This document shows positions 48,830-58,062 of a stretch of DNA of 64,000 nt, piece after piece; positions within the stretch are counted from its first letter, which is position 1, and every line of letters begins with the position of its first letter. The notes beneath the pieces are model-generated. The model saw nothing but the letters and a program-made list of their open reading frames with translations, had not been told where the DNA came from and did no database searches. A program made the position numbers and the translations under genes. Location of the stretch: contig JABMJD010000007.1 in assembly GCA_013201395.1 (NCBI GenBank), positions 27,077-91,076 on the forward strand, given 5' to 3'. Origin of the DNA: Candidatus Syntrophopropionicum ammoniitolerans (GTDB lineage Bacteria > Bacillota > Desulfotomaculia > Desulfotomaculales > Pelotomaculaceae).

Positions 48830-49381
48830 TTGGAATCGCTGCTAAGCCAGGCGCGTGCTTTTTTTATGATTATTGCCATCGGGATAATAGCTGCCGTAGG
48901 ATTTGATTATTATCGGGCGGTGAGACGTGCTTTTAAGCTGAAAAGAGCCGGCATTTTTTTGGGCGATATAATATTCTGGTTGGTTACCACAGTGATCGTA
49001 TTTACACTGTTAATCCTGGCTAACTGGGGCGAAATGCGGCTGTATGTTTTTTTAGGACTGGGTTTGGGGGTACTATTATATTTTTGTCTGTTCAGCAAAC
49101 CGGTGAGCCGGTTAATCTGGATAAAATTTTACATCCTGTATAGGATATGGCAATATTTTGTGCTGGTAGTTTCCTATATATGGAGGGCTGTTCTGGCACC
49201 TTTCCGTTTGGTGATCATGCTGGTTAGTTATCCATTTCAATATTGTCGTCTGTTATTTATAAAACTGGGACGTAAACTGAGGGCAGTGGGCAAAAAGCTT
49301 GTCACCGGACCTGCTAAACACTGTGTTGCTGCAGTTAAACGAAAAATATCTCGTATTTTCCGGCGAAAACCAAAACAATAA
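48830..49381 (+). CDS. yabQ: Spore cortex biosynthesis protein YabQ
   Basis: Multi-TM N terminus (IIAIGIIAAVGFDYYRAVRRAFKLKRAGIFLGDIIFWLV), basic C terminus; adjacent to yabP. Confidence 0.9.
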   Translation: MESLLSQARAFFMIIAIGIIAAVGFDYYRAVRRAFKLKRAGIFLGDIIFWLVTTVIVFTLLILANWGEMRLYVFLGLGLGVLLYFCLFSKPVSRLIWIKFYILYRIWQYFVLVVSYIWRAVLAPFRLVIMLVSYPFQYCRLLFIKLGRKLRAVGKKLVTGPAKHCVAAVKRKISRIFRRKPKQ

Positions 49382-49478
49382 AACAAAAATCTCCATCTTT
49401 TAATAGGCAGGAATGTCTCCAACGTGCAGGAAAGATATTGTTTTATGCCGAATTGGATGAAGACAGGGGGGGTAGAAG

Positions 49479-49805
49479 ATGGATGAATCGTTCTTCAAGG
49501 TACTGATGTTTGCCGGTGAGGGTGATGAAAATCTGAATGAACTAATGGACAAAGGCTATTTTAAAAAAATCGACGGTACCGTATGTCGGACTAATAAATT
49601 TTTGACGGAGACAGGCCGGTTTATTGATGAAAAGAAAGAATCTGTTTATCAAGCGGTAAAGGAATTGGGTGATGCCGAGAGCATTGAAGCCGTAATGGAA
49701 AAGGCGGGCATAAAAGATGTGATCACCTTTATTTTTGTAACGGAGGAACTAGTCGAGGATGGCAGGCTGGTAAAAGACAAGGTTAAAAATGTGGTGCTCA
49801 AATAG
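49479..49805 (+). CDS. Hypothetical protein in sporulation cluster
   Basis: 108 aa, SD GGGGGG; acidic alpha-helical sequence between yabQ and ytrH. Confidence 0.65.
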   Translation: MDESFFKVLMFAGEGDENLNELMDKGYFKKIDGTVCRTNKFLTETGRFIDEKKESVYQAVKELGDAESIEAVMEKAGIKDVITFIFVTEELVEDGRLVKDKVKNVVLK

Positions 49806-49865
49806 TAACAAAATAGATTATTAAGCTACCTTCCAGGTTCATTATTATTGATGCCAAAAAATGCT

Positions 49866-49902
49866 GACCTTCATGATTAAGGAGGTCGGTTTTTTTGTTT
49901 TA
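49866..49902 (+). terminator. Intrinsic terminator
   Basis: CTGACCTTCATGATTAAGGAGGTCGGTTTTTTTG. Confidence 0.65.
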
Positions 49903-49969
49903 ATTAAACACCTGCTTTAGCTCAGGGCGGGTTGTATAAAATAGGTAATAGTAGTAATGCCGGGTAAAT

Positions 49970-50359
49970 ATGATCATAGTAGCCTCATGTTGGGGTGGAA
50001 TTATGGAACGACCCGAATCGGGGGGAGGAGCTCGGGTGACTTTTGGGAAAAACCTAATTCTTATTTTCTTTACGGCTATGGGTGTACTACTTGGTGCCGC
50101 ATTGGTTGGTTCCCTGGCCGCCTTGATAGCACGGGAACCCCCCCTGGGTACCATGCTCAGGTTGGCGCGGGAAATGAAAATATGGGCTGTGGTGGCAGCT
50201 ATTGGCGGTACCTTTTCTACTATAGAGATATTGGAGTCAGGTATTCTAAGGGGCGAAATCACAGCGGTGTTGAAGCAATTGTTTTTTATTTTTAGTGCTA
50301 TGGCAGGAACCCATTTAGGCTACCTAATTGTCCTGGCTATAGCAGGAGAAGGAAAATGA
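49970..50359 (+). CDS. ytrH: Sporulation membrane protein YtrH
   Basis: FFTAMGVLLGAALVGSLAALIAREPPLGTMLRLAREMKIWAVVAAIGGTFSTIEILESGILRG. Start may be GTG 50038. Confidence 0.87.
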   Translation: MIIVASCWGGIMERPESGGGARVTFGKNLILIFFTAMGVLLGAALVGSLAALIAREPPLGTMLRLAREMKIWAVVAAIGGTFSTIEILESGILRGEITAVLKQLFFIFSAMAGTHLGYLIVLAIAGEGK

Positions 50360-50880
50360 AAAATATAATTATCCGTCTGCTGGCCATCTTTTCTCTGGGT
50401 ATGGTAGTAGGGGGAGTTTTGGTGACTGTGCATCTAGGTGGTCAATTAGATGAAATAACACATAAAAATCAGTTCCTCAGCCAGCAATTAGGTCTTTGTG
50501 AGGATGAGTTGGATCAACTAAAAAAAAGTATGGGGGAGAGGGAAAAGAAGGTAGTTTCCAGCATTGAGCTTCACATTACAATTTTGGATGAAGATATGGC
50601 CCGGCTGGAAAAAAAAAGTGCTATCCTGGCCATAGAAAAACAGATACGCTGCTGGATGGAGCCGATCAAGGGGGAAGAAGTAGAAAAACTCAACTATTTG
50701 CTGATTCAGAAGGTCATTGATCAACGAACAATTGAATTCGAAGGTGCCGACTACAGGTTAGAGGTAAGGCTGCTGGTTGTTGGTGCAAACATAATCATAT
50801 ATGCGGATGCCATAAAAGAAAAAGAAAAACTGATCCAGCCGGTGAATAAACCTGCAGATCAGACTATAAGCGATGATTAA
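50356..50880 (+). CDS. YtrI-like sporulation membrane protein
   Basis: One TM plus coiled-coil protein directly overlapping ytrH, as in ytrHI. Confidence 0.65.
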   Translation: MKNIIIRLLAIFSLGMVVGGVLVTVHLGGQLDEITHKNQFLSQQLGLCEDELDQLKKSMGEREKKVVSSIELHITILDEDMARLEKKSAILAIEKQIRCWMEPIKGEEVEKLNYLLIQKVIDQRTIEFEGADYRLEVRLLVVGANIIIYADAIKEKEKLIQPVNKPADQTISDD

Positions 50881-50892
50881 TAGGTGTAGTTA

Positions 50893-51594
50893 CTAAAAAA
50901 AACGGTGCAAAAAATCTAAAATTTTAAAGCGGTATTCTACAGCTACCAGATCTCCAGGTAAAGGGGAATCCCCTTTGTCGACAGTTGTCTGTATAACTGC
51001 GGCATGGGGAGTTTGGTTGCAGTTTGTACTATCCAACGCCTTGTTTTTTTGCTCTTTGCTGTTGTCCAACTGGGGGTCGACCGCCGCCATTCTGGTCATA
51101 TCCACAAAACATAGTGGCGGAAAGAGAACACACCACCAGTTGGCCCCGGCCCCACTACCAATGGTTACCCGCACAGCCTCGTAATCACCGGCAGGAAGAA
51201 TAAAAGAGCCATAGTGTTTGGTGGGAAAAGAAAAGTGATCGAGTTCTACCCTAACTGGATAATTTTTCCCCTCGGCCTTAATTTTATCAACAGCAATATC
51301 ATGGATGCGCTCCAGATTAGCCTCAGCAACCAATCTGGCTCCATCGATATTATCTGTTTCCATAAAGGTAGGGCTGGCGGCGGCAATTATCTCATCCCTG
51401 ACTTTTCTTTTTAGATTTTGATCCCCATCGCTATCGCTGTTAGAAACAACATGCAGTCTGATTAAACTGCCGTTGGAGTACACTGCTTCCGAGTGCCGGC
51501 AGCCTGGGCCTAATACCGGTATGGCAATGGCTAGTAGGATAATGCCGGCTGCTGTTATAAGGGCCATTTTCTTTTTCATCTTCACATTCTCCAA
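50893..51594 (-). CDS. spoIIR: Stage II sporulation protein R
   Basis: LIRLHVVSNSDSDGDQNLKRKVRDEIIAAASPTF..., ANWWCVLFPPLCFVDM. Confidence 0.95.
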   Translation of the reverse strand: MENVKMKKKMALITAAGIILLAIAIPVLGPGCRHSEAVYSNGSLIRLHVVSNSDSDGDQNLKRKVRDEIIAAASPTFMETDNIDGARLVAEANLERIHDIAVDKIKAEGKNYPVRVELDHFSFPTKHYGSFILPAGDYEAVRVTIGSGAGANWWCVLFPPLCFVDMTRMAAVDPQLDNSKEQKNKALDSTNCNQTPHAAVIQTTVDKGDSPLPGDLVAVEYRFKILDFLHRFF

Positions 51595-51762
51595 TTCTCT
51601 TTCAATGCTAACTAGTTATAGTATTACCTGCTTAAAAATATTTTATTTGCGGGCAGGATTTATTCTTTCAATGTAGAAAAATTATTAATATCTTGTACAC
51701 TATTTGTAGTTGTTTTGTAGTCATAATGTAGTGAGATTAATAAAGGGTAGGATCCGGCAGTT

Positions 51763-51993
51763 ATGAAAATCGAGATCAGGGGCGCTGAGAGGCTGAGTTT
51801 TCGTGAACGACAGGTGGTGTCACTGAAAGAAATGGGTTATTCAACAGACCGGATTGCCAAACAGTTGGGTATCAGCCCCAGCACAGTATCAACTTTATAC
51901 AGCCGCGCCAGGACCAAAGGCTATCAGGTCGTGATCATAATACCGGGCCAAAACCTGGCGCTGTTTGACATGGAAGAGGATGAGGAGGTTTAG
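51763..51993 (+). CDS. Small HTH protein, sigma-70 region 4 / LuxR-like
   Basis: LSFRERQVVSLKEMGYSTDRIAKQLGISPSTVSTLYSRARTKGYQVVII. Confidence 0.8.
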   Translation: MKIEIRGAERLSFRERQVVSLKEMGYSTDRIAKQLGISPSTVSTLYSRARTKGYQVVIIIPGQNLALFDMEEDEEV

Positions 51994-51998
51994 CCAAG

Positions 51999-52415
51999 TT
52001 GAGCCAACCGCTACGGAATGAAGACGCCTTTTATTACTATCAGGAAAAAGAGGAGCCGGCTAGAAGGGTCAGGCCCAGAAAGGCCTTTAATATTTCCCGG
52101 AGCAGGTTGCCGGCTGTGGTATTGTCCATCCTTCTAGTTTATCTGGTAATATCTTTTTGCTCCCAGTTTGGCAAACTTACCAGCATGCAGAGGGATGTGC
52201 GGGATATCCAACAACAGGTTCAGGAAGTGCAACAAAAAAATGCAGTACTGCGTGAAGAACTGCGCCTGGCGCAAAGTGATGCTTATATTGAAAAGAACGC
52301 CAGAGAGAAAATTGGCCTGATCAAGCCGGGAGAGACCAGGATTGTTACGGCCGTACCGGCGGATGGATCAATTGAAGTAGAGGTGCCCACAGAGCAGGGG
52401 TTTGTAGCAGATTAA
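51999..52415 (+). CDS. divIC: Septum formation initiator, FtsB/DivIC family
   Basis: One TM then coiled coil QRDVRDIQQQVQEVQQKNAVLREELRLAQSDAYIEKNAREKIGLIKPGE; TTG start. Confidence 0.9.
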   Translation: MSQPLRNEDAFYYYQEKEEPARRVRPRKAFNISRSRLPAVVLSILLVYLVISFCSQFGKLTSMQRDVRDIQQQVQEVQQKNAVLREELRLAQSDAYIEKNAREKIGLIKPGETRIVTAVPADGSIEVEVPTEQGFVAD

Positions 52416-52506
52416 AGGAAAACCCGGTTGAATCTTGACACTGTCTTGTTGGTTCGCATATAATCATATCAGGTGTGTAAGTTTTTAAGGGGGATTTCTT
52501 TAAGTT

Positions 52507-52881
52507 ATGCCGATCGAGTTGGGGAGCGTTTTATATGGTGTTGTAGCCGGAATTACTAATTTCGGTGCTTTTATTGAGTTACCTGGTGGAGTAACAGGTT
52601 TGGTACACATTTCTGAAATAGCTGAAGTGTACGTCAGGGATGTTAACGATTTTGTTAAAACTAACGACAAGGTTAGGGTTAAAGTGATTTCAATAGATCC
52701 GAAAGGCAAGATTGGGCTTTCCATGAAGCAGGCAAGCCCTTCGACGCAGCAAACGCGTGCCCCGAGGAAACGATTTCAACCCTCCTTTGAGGAAAGACTG
52801 GCCAAGTTTATGAAAGAAAGCGAAGAGCGACAACAGGTTCTACGAAGGAAAACAGAATCAAAGCGGGGCGGCAGAGGCTAG
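52507..52881 (+). CDS. yabR: S1 RNA-binding domain protein (YabR)
   Basis: ELGSVLYGVVAGITNFGAFIELPGGVTGLVHISEIAEVYVRDVNDFV. Confidence 0.93.
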   Translation: MPIELGSVLYGVVAGITNFGAFIELPGGVTGLVHISEIAEVYVRDVNDFVKTNDKVRVKVISIDPKGKIGLSMKQASPSTQQTRAPRKRFQPSFEERLAKFMKESEERQQVLRRKTESKRGGRG

Positions 52882-52910
52882 GAAACAAAAAACAGTTTAG
52901 AATAATGAAA

Positions 52911-52942
52911 GGCAATTCTAGTGTGGAATTGCTTTTGTTTTT
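52911..52942 (+). terminator. Intrinsic terminator
   Basis: GCAATTC-TAGTGTG... GAATTGC-TTTTGTTTTTT. Confidence 0.75.
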
Positions 52943-52960
52943 TCGTAGGGTGAAAATTAT

Positions 52961-53842
52961 ATGTGGCGCGTTGCTTCTATAGATATAGGGACAAATTCAA
53001 CCAGGTTGCTGGTGGCTGAATACAGAGACAAACATTTACATCGGATAGAAACCGGTCTGATCACTACCCGTCTTGGCCAGGGCATGGGTGCCGGCAGGTT
53101 ATTGCCGGAAACAATGGGACACACTGCCGAGGCCGTAGGCCGGTTCTGTCAAAAAGCCTTAGACCTGGGGGCGAAGGTCATAGTAGCCGCCGCCACCAGC
53201 GCTGTGCGGGATGCCTCTAACAGTGATGATTTTTTGAAATTAGTTAAAAAGAGGACCGGTTTAACCGTCAGGGTGCTTAGCGGTGGAGAGGAAGCGGCCT
53301 TGAGCTGGCGGGGCGTCATTTCAGGTTTGCCGGTGGAACCGGGGGCCACCCTGGTGATAGATATTGGCGGTGGCAGCACAGAATTTATCTGGATGCGGGG
53401 TCGTCAGCTGAACCTGGCCAGTGTAAACGCCGGAGCAGTCAGGTTTACGGCAGCTAATGCCGGTGCAGCTACTATGTATAAAGTCCTGGACCCGGTGCTG
53501 GTCAGGCTGAAGCAGCAGGTGCCTCGTTCCCTGGTGGGGGTAGGGGGGACGATAACTACCCTGGCTGCTGTTGATCAGCAACTGAGCCCCTATGATCCGG
53601 AGCGGGTACATGGCTATAGATTAACCCGGAGTAGTGTGCTGCGAATTCTAGGCATGCTGAGTAGCATGGGGATTGAGGAGCGCAAAAAGGTAAAGGGGCT
53701 CCCACCCGCACGGGCAGATATAATTGTGGCCGGTGTGCAGATTGCCGGGATGATCATGGAAAATCTCGGCTTGTTGGACATGCTGGTTAGTGAATGCGAC
53801 ATTCTTTATGGTTTGGCGTTGGAAGAAATCGAAAAAAAGTAA
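52961..53842 (+). CDS. Ppx/GppA family exopolyphosphatase
   Basis: VASIDIGTNSTRLLVAEYRD, VIDIGGGSTEFIW, VGVGGTITTLAAV. Confidence 0.92.
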   Translation: MWRVASIDIGTNSTRLLVAEYRDKHLHRIETGLITTRLGQGMGAGRLLPETMGHTAEAVGRFCQKALDLGAKVIVAAATSAVRDASNSDDFLKLVKKRTGLTVRVLSGGEEAALSWRGVISGLPVEPGATLVIDIGGGSTEFIWMRGRQLNLASVNAGAVRFTAANAGAATMYKVLDPVLVRLKQQVPRSLVGVGGTITTLAAVDQQLSPYDPERVHGYRLTRSSVLRILGMLSSMGIEERKKVKGLPPARADIIVAGVQIAGMIMENLGLLDMLVSECDILYGLALEEIEKK

Positions 53843-53859
53843 TTATTCAGCTACCGGAA

Positions 53860-53920
53860 CTGACAAAAATTACCACCCACCTATACTATAATGATATTGT
53901 AGAAATAATATAGGTGGGTG
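53860..53920 (+). promoter_or_regulatory. Spo0A-type spoIIE promoter with 21-bp spacer and 12-bp inverted repeat
   Basis: CTGACA (53860-53865) - 21 bp - TATAAT (53887-53892); TGACAAA 0A-box-like (53861-53867); inverted repeat CACCCACCTATA (53874-53885) / TATAGGTGGGTG (53909-53920). Confidence 0.65.
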
Positions 53921-53925
53921 ATCTT

Positions 53926-56382
53926 TTGTTTGATAACCCGGAAATTTATCCGTATCACCGGACGGAGGAGAAAAAGAAAAGACGGCGTTGGACTTTTATC
54001 AACAAGGCTAAAACATATATCCCCGGGGTAAAAGAAAAGGTTTCAGGTGTTATAACACCCGAAGCAGTGGCCCTGGCCGGTGTTGGTTTTTTCTTGGGGC
54101 GGGCAGTTTTGCTGGGTGAACTGTCGCCTTTTGGCACGGCGCTGGTAGTAGCAGCGATTAGGGTTTGCGGCCCCAGGGGATATTTGGCGGTGCCGGCTGT
54201 AGTTCTGGGCCTGGTTACCGTAAGCCGGGGGATGCCTTTAGTGGCTGCCGTGACCACTGTTTTTTGTCTTTGGTTTTTGATTAGAGCCATACCGGCCGAT
54301 ATTAAAAGGCCCTGGCTGGTGCTGCCCCTGGTGGTGCTGGCCTTAACTGTGGTGATAAAAACATCATTTATTACCTTCAATACACCTTCTTCCTATGATT
54401 ATTTTAGCATATTATTTGAAGCCGTGTTGGCCGCTATGTTGACGCCGGTAATGATATACGGTATTGAGGCCATTAAACGCCGGCCGGACTGTTTGCACCC
54501 CTTATCAGGAGAAGAGATATTTTGCATACTGCTTATATTCGGCGGTATCATTGCCGGTACGGGTGAGATCGGCTACGGGGTAGTGAGCCTCAAGGGGATC
54601 CTGAGCAAACTTACTATTCTACTGGTGGCAGTTATTGGCGGCGCCGGTGCCGGGGCTGCAGCCGGGGCGATCATGGGGACCATTCCCGGCCTGGCCTATG
54701 TGACGGGACCGGTGATGGTGGGTGCTTATGCTTTTGCCGGTTTGTTGGGTGGGGTGTGTAAAAATTTCGGCAAAATAGGTGTGGCTACAGGGTTCCTGCT
54801 GGGGAATATTATTCTTACCATCTATATTAATAACTACGGTAATATGATGGCCATCCTGCTGGAAACCGGTATTGCTACCCTGTTATTTATGCTGGTGCCC
54901 ATGTTTTTTATTGTCGATTTCAGATCCACCCTGGGCCTGGAAAAGGATCAATCTGATAAATATTCGGCAGAGGCTTACTATAAAGAAATATTTAGAGAAC
55001 GAATTACCGGCTGGACCAGGGTATTCAATGAGCTTTCCAGGACTTTTGAGCAGGTATCATCTACCGCCGGTCAAAGCTGGGAAGAACAAAACCTGCAAAA
55101 AATGCTCAACCTGGTCAGTGAAAAGGTTTGCAGCAACTGTACCTTTTACAGTACCTGCTGGGAAAAGGAATTTTACAAGACCTATCAAGGTTTGATTGAT
55201 CTGCTGACCCAACTGGAGCTATTTGGAGTGGTCACGCCTGACGGTTTACCGGAAGAAATCAAAAGACGCTGCACACGGACCAAGGAACTGGCCATTACGG
55301 TCAGTTGTCTCTACGAGACTTACAATGTAAACAGGTACTGGTCTCATCGCTTGCTGGAAAGCAGGCAGATAGTATCGGAGCAGCTTAAGGGCGTCTCTGA
55401 GGTAATTGGCAGCCTGCCGGCGGAGCTGGAATTTGAGGTTGTGACCGGGGATTTAGAGCCCGGCCTGCGTAAGAAACTGAAAGAAGAAGGCGTGCTGGTG
55501 GACAACCTGTTAATATATCGCCTGAACGGCAAAGGAATTGAGGTATCTATCACCAAGCAGTTATGCGGCGGTGGTATGTGCTGCAAAGATGTTATTATGC
55601 CCGTGCTGGCCAAGGCCCTTGAACAACCCCTCTATGCTGCTGCTTCCATCTGTACCGCCCGGGTGGGTGATGTTTCCTGCCATCTACGGTTTTATCCGGA
55701 ATTAAATTACCGGCTGACCCTGGGGGTGGCCGGGATCGGCAAAAATGGGAGCATTGTTTCCGGGGACAGCTACACCTTTATTCATCTCAAAGGGGGGCGC
55801 TTTGTCCTGGCCTTGAGTGACGGCATGGGCAGTGGCCCACGGGCAGCTATGGAAAGCGGTACAACCTTGTCTTTGCTGCGCTACCTGCTAGAGTCAGGCT
55901 TTGGCCAGGATCTGGCGATAAAGACAATTAACTCTGTGCTGGTTTTGCGCTCGCCCGGTGAGAGTTTTGCTACAGTGGATATGGCCGTGATTAATCTTTA
56001 TGATGGGCAGGTTGATTTTGTTAAAATTGGCGCCGTGGCCACATTTTTTGTGCGTGGCGGGCAGGTGGAACTAATTAGGGCCAGTTCCCTGCCGGTTGGT
56101 ATCGTAGATGATATTGAGGTTTCCACAGTGAGCAGGGTTTTAGAACCGGGAGACTTATTGGTAATGGTTACCGATGGTGTTTTGGACTCCTACAAGGGCG
56201 AGGATGACCGGGAGGAGTGGCTGGCCGGCATTTTGTCGGATGTGACGGATATGCAGCCCCAGGAGGTAGCGGAACTGTTTTTGAAGCTGGCCCAGACGGG
56301 GGCGGGGGGAGTCGGCAGGGCTCCCGATGATATGACTGTCCTGGTTGCGCGGGTGGGAAAGCAGAGATACCTGAAATATTAA
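53926..56382 (+). CDS. spoIIE: Stage II sporulation protein E (SpoIIE) phosphatase
   Basis: Multi-TM N terminus, C-terminal PP2C (FVLALSDGMGSGPRAAMESGTTLSLLRYLL; VMVTDGVLDS). Start likely TTG 53926 (track start GTG 53914). Confidence 0.96.
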   Translation: MFDNPEIYPYHRTEEKKKRRRWTFINKAKTYIPGVKEKVSGVITPEAVALAGVGFFLGRAVLLGELSPFGTALVVAAIRVCGPRGYLAVPAVVLGLVTVSRGMPLVAAVTTVFCLWFLIRAIPADIKRPWLVLPLVVLALTVVIKTSFITFNTPSSYDYFSILFEAVLAAMLTPVMIYGIEAIKRRPDCLHPLSGEEIFCILLIFGGIIAGTGEIGYGVVSLKGILSKLTILLVAVIGGAGAGAAAGAIMGTIPGLAYVTGPVMVGAYAFAGLLGGVCKNFGKIGVATGFLLGNIILTIYINNYGNMMAILLETGIATLLFMLVPMFFIVDFRSTLGLEKDQSDKYSAEAYYKEIFRERITGWTRVFNELSRTFEQVSSTAGQSWEEQNLQKMLNLVSEKVCSNCTFYSTCWEKEFYKTYQGLIDLLTQLELFGVVTPDGLPEEIKRRCTRTKELAITVSCLYETYNVNRYWSHRLLESRQIVSEQLKGVSEVIGSLPAELEFEVVTGDLEPGLRKKLKEEGVLVDNLLIYRLNGKGIEVSITKQLCGGGMCCKDVIMPVLAKALEQPLYAAASICTARVGDVSCHLRFYPELNYRLTLGVAGIGKNGSIVSGDSYTFIHLKGGRFVLALSDGMGSGPRAAMESGTTLSLLRYLLESGFGQDLAIKTINSVLVLRSPGESFATVDMAVINLYDGQVDFVKIGAVATFFVRGGQVELIRASSLPVGIVDDIEVSTVSRVLEPGDLLVMVTDGVLDSYKGEDDREEWLAGILSDVTDMQPQEVAELFLKLAQTGAGGVGRAPDDMTVLVARVGKQRYLKY

Positions 56383-56412
56383 CTTCTGGTGACTGCCGGC
56401 CCCGGACTAATC

Positions 56413-56461
56413 GGGGGTGCACCTCTGCTTTGGGAAAAATCCCCAACAGAGGTGTACCCCC
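56413..56461 (+). repeat. Long hairpin, possible degenerate REP-like element
   Basis: GGGGGTGCACCTCTG/CAGAGGTGTACCCCC 15-bp stem (one wobble) with inner TTGGG/CCCAA; no following T-run. Confidence 0.6.
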
Positions 56462-56572
56462 AATTTTACTGTTTGGGCTGAAACCTATGATCACCATCCC
56501 ACTGGAAATTTTGTAGAACCTGGCTAATTTTGTTGATACAATGGTGATGTATAGCAGGAAAAGCCCCCGCTA

Positions 56573-58024
56573 GTGTGGAATAACGAGGTGTTAATTATGG
56601 GAAAGATAAGCCTGATCCAAAGGGTCAGGGATTATATACTGTGTCACCACATGGTAACACCAGGTGACAAGGTTTTGGTAGCTGTATCCGGTGGACCGGA
56701 TTCGATAGCACTTCTGCATCTTTTATATCTCCTTAAAAATGAACTGGGGATATCCCTGCACGTGGCCCACTTAAATCACATGTTTCGTGGGGAAGAATCT
56801 GAGGCGGATGCTGTTTTTGTGGCCGAAAGGGCCCGGCATTATAGCCTGCCTGTGACGGTGGAATCCTTTGATGTTAAGCTGTACCGGAGGCGGCGTCGTT
56901 TGTCCAAGCAGGCAGCAGCCCGGGAGGTGCGCTACAGGTTTTTTCTTAGTTGTGCGGCCCAGGTGGGGGCATCCAGGGTGGCTCTGGCCCACCATGGAGA
57001 TGACCAGGCCGAGACGATGATGATTAATTTTTTGCGAGGGACAGGTATGGGGGGGCTAAAAGGAATCCTACCTGTCCGTGAGGGGTTTTACATTCGGCCT
57101 TTCTTGCAGATCCGGCGTGCAGAAATAGAAAATTTTTGTAGTGAGATGGACCTGGCCTTTAGACAGGACGCATCCAATTTAAAACCTGTATATACGAGAA
57201 ACAAAATCCGCTTAAAACTAATGCCGTTAATGGAAAAGGAATACAACCCGGAGCTTATTCCGGCACTGCTGAGGCTTAGTGAAATATGCCGGGCCGAAGA
57301 TGCCTATCTGGATCAACTGACGACAAAGGCCTTTCAGGAGGTCCTGCTGGCAGTGGATAAGGGGCATATTTCCCTGTGTCTGGAAGGGTTGGCTCAAACC
57401 CCACTGGCTTTATTGCGCCGGATTTTGCGCCAGGCCTGGCAGTCTGCATCCGGCAGCACAGGCGGCCTGGACTTTCAGCATGTCGAGGGGGCCCTGAGCT
57501 TAATTACCGGTGGGACAACAGGCGCGCAGATAGATATGCCCGGCCATGTGGTGGCCGTTAGGACCTATACGTCCCTGGAAATAAAAAAGACATCGGAAAA
57601 AAAGGGTGTGCCGGGCTATGTATATAAGTTAAGGGTACCAGGTTCCACCTATATTCCAGAGATCGATATCTCTGTTGACGCCTGGCAGTGTCAGGCAGGT
57701 GAGGATGGGGACCCGCGAAGGTTACCGAAAGACGAAGCCTTACTGGACCTTGATCAGCTGCCGCCGGAAATCTATGTGCGGCGCCGGTTAGCAGGTGATG
57801 TTTTTCAGCCTTATGGTCAGACATCTGCAGTAAAGTTAAAGGACTTTTTGATCAAGCAAAAAATTCCTCGTGCCGAGAGGGACCGTATCCCGTTGATCTG
57901 TACCCCGGAGGAAATTATCTGGGTGGGTGGGGTAAGATCCGGTGAAAGGTGGAAAATAGGCGGTAGAACTAAAAGGATGCTGCATTTGAAAGTAAGCCCG
58001 GGTAAATCAAGTTTTTCATTGTAA
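56573..58024 (+). CDS. tilS: tRNA(Ile)-lysidine synthetase
   Basis: KVLVAVSGGPDSIALLHLLYLL (PP-loop SGGPDS), HHGDDQAETMMINFLRGTGMGGLKGI. Confidence 0.96.
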   Translation: MWNNEVLIMGKISLIQRVRDYILCHHMVTPGDKVLVAVSGGPDSIALLHLLYLLKNELGISLHVAHLNHMFRGEESEADAVFVAERARHYSLPVTVESFDVKLYRRRRRLSKQAAAREVRYRFFLSCAAQVGASRVALAHHGDDQAETMMINFLRGTGMGGLKGILPVREGFYIRPFLQIRRAEIENFCSEMDLAFRQDASNLKPVYTRNKIRLKLMPLMEKEYNPELIPALLRLSEICRAEDAYLDQLTTKAFQEVLLAVDKGHISLCLEGLAQTPLALLRRILRQAWQSASGSTGGLDFQHVEGALSLITGGTTGAQIDMPGHVVAVRTYTSLEIKKTSEKKGVPGYVYKLRVPGSTYIPEIDISVDAWQCQAGEDGDPRRLPKDEALLDLDQLPPEIYVRRRLAGDVFQPYGQTSAVKLKDFLIKQKIPRAERDRIPLICTPEEIIWVGGVRSGERWKIGGRTKRMLHLKVSPGKSSFSL

Positions 58025-58062
58025 CAGGGGCCTAAACGTGTTAGAATAGATGTTATGATTTA

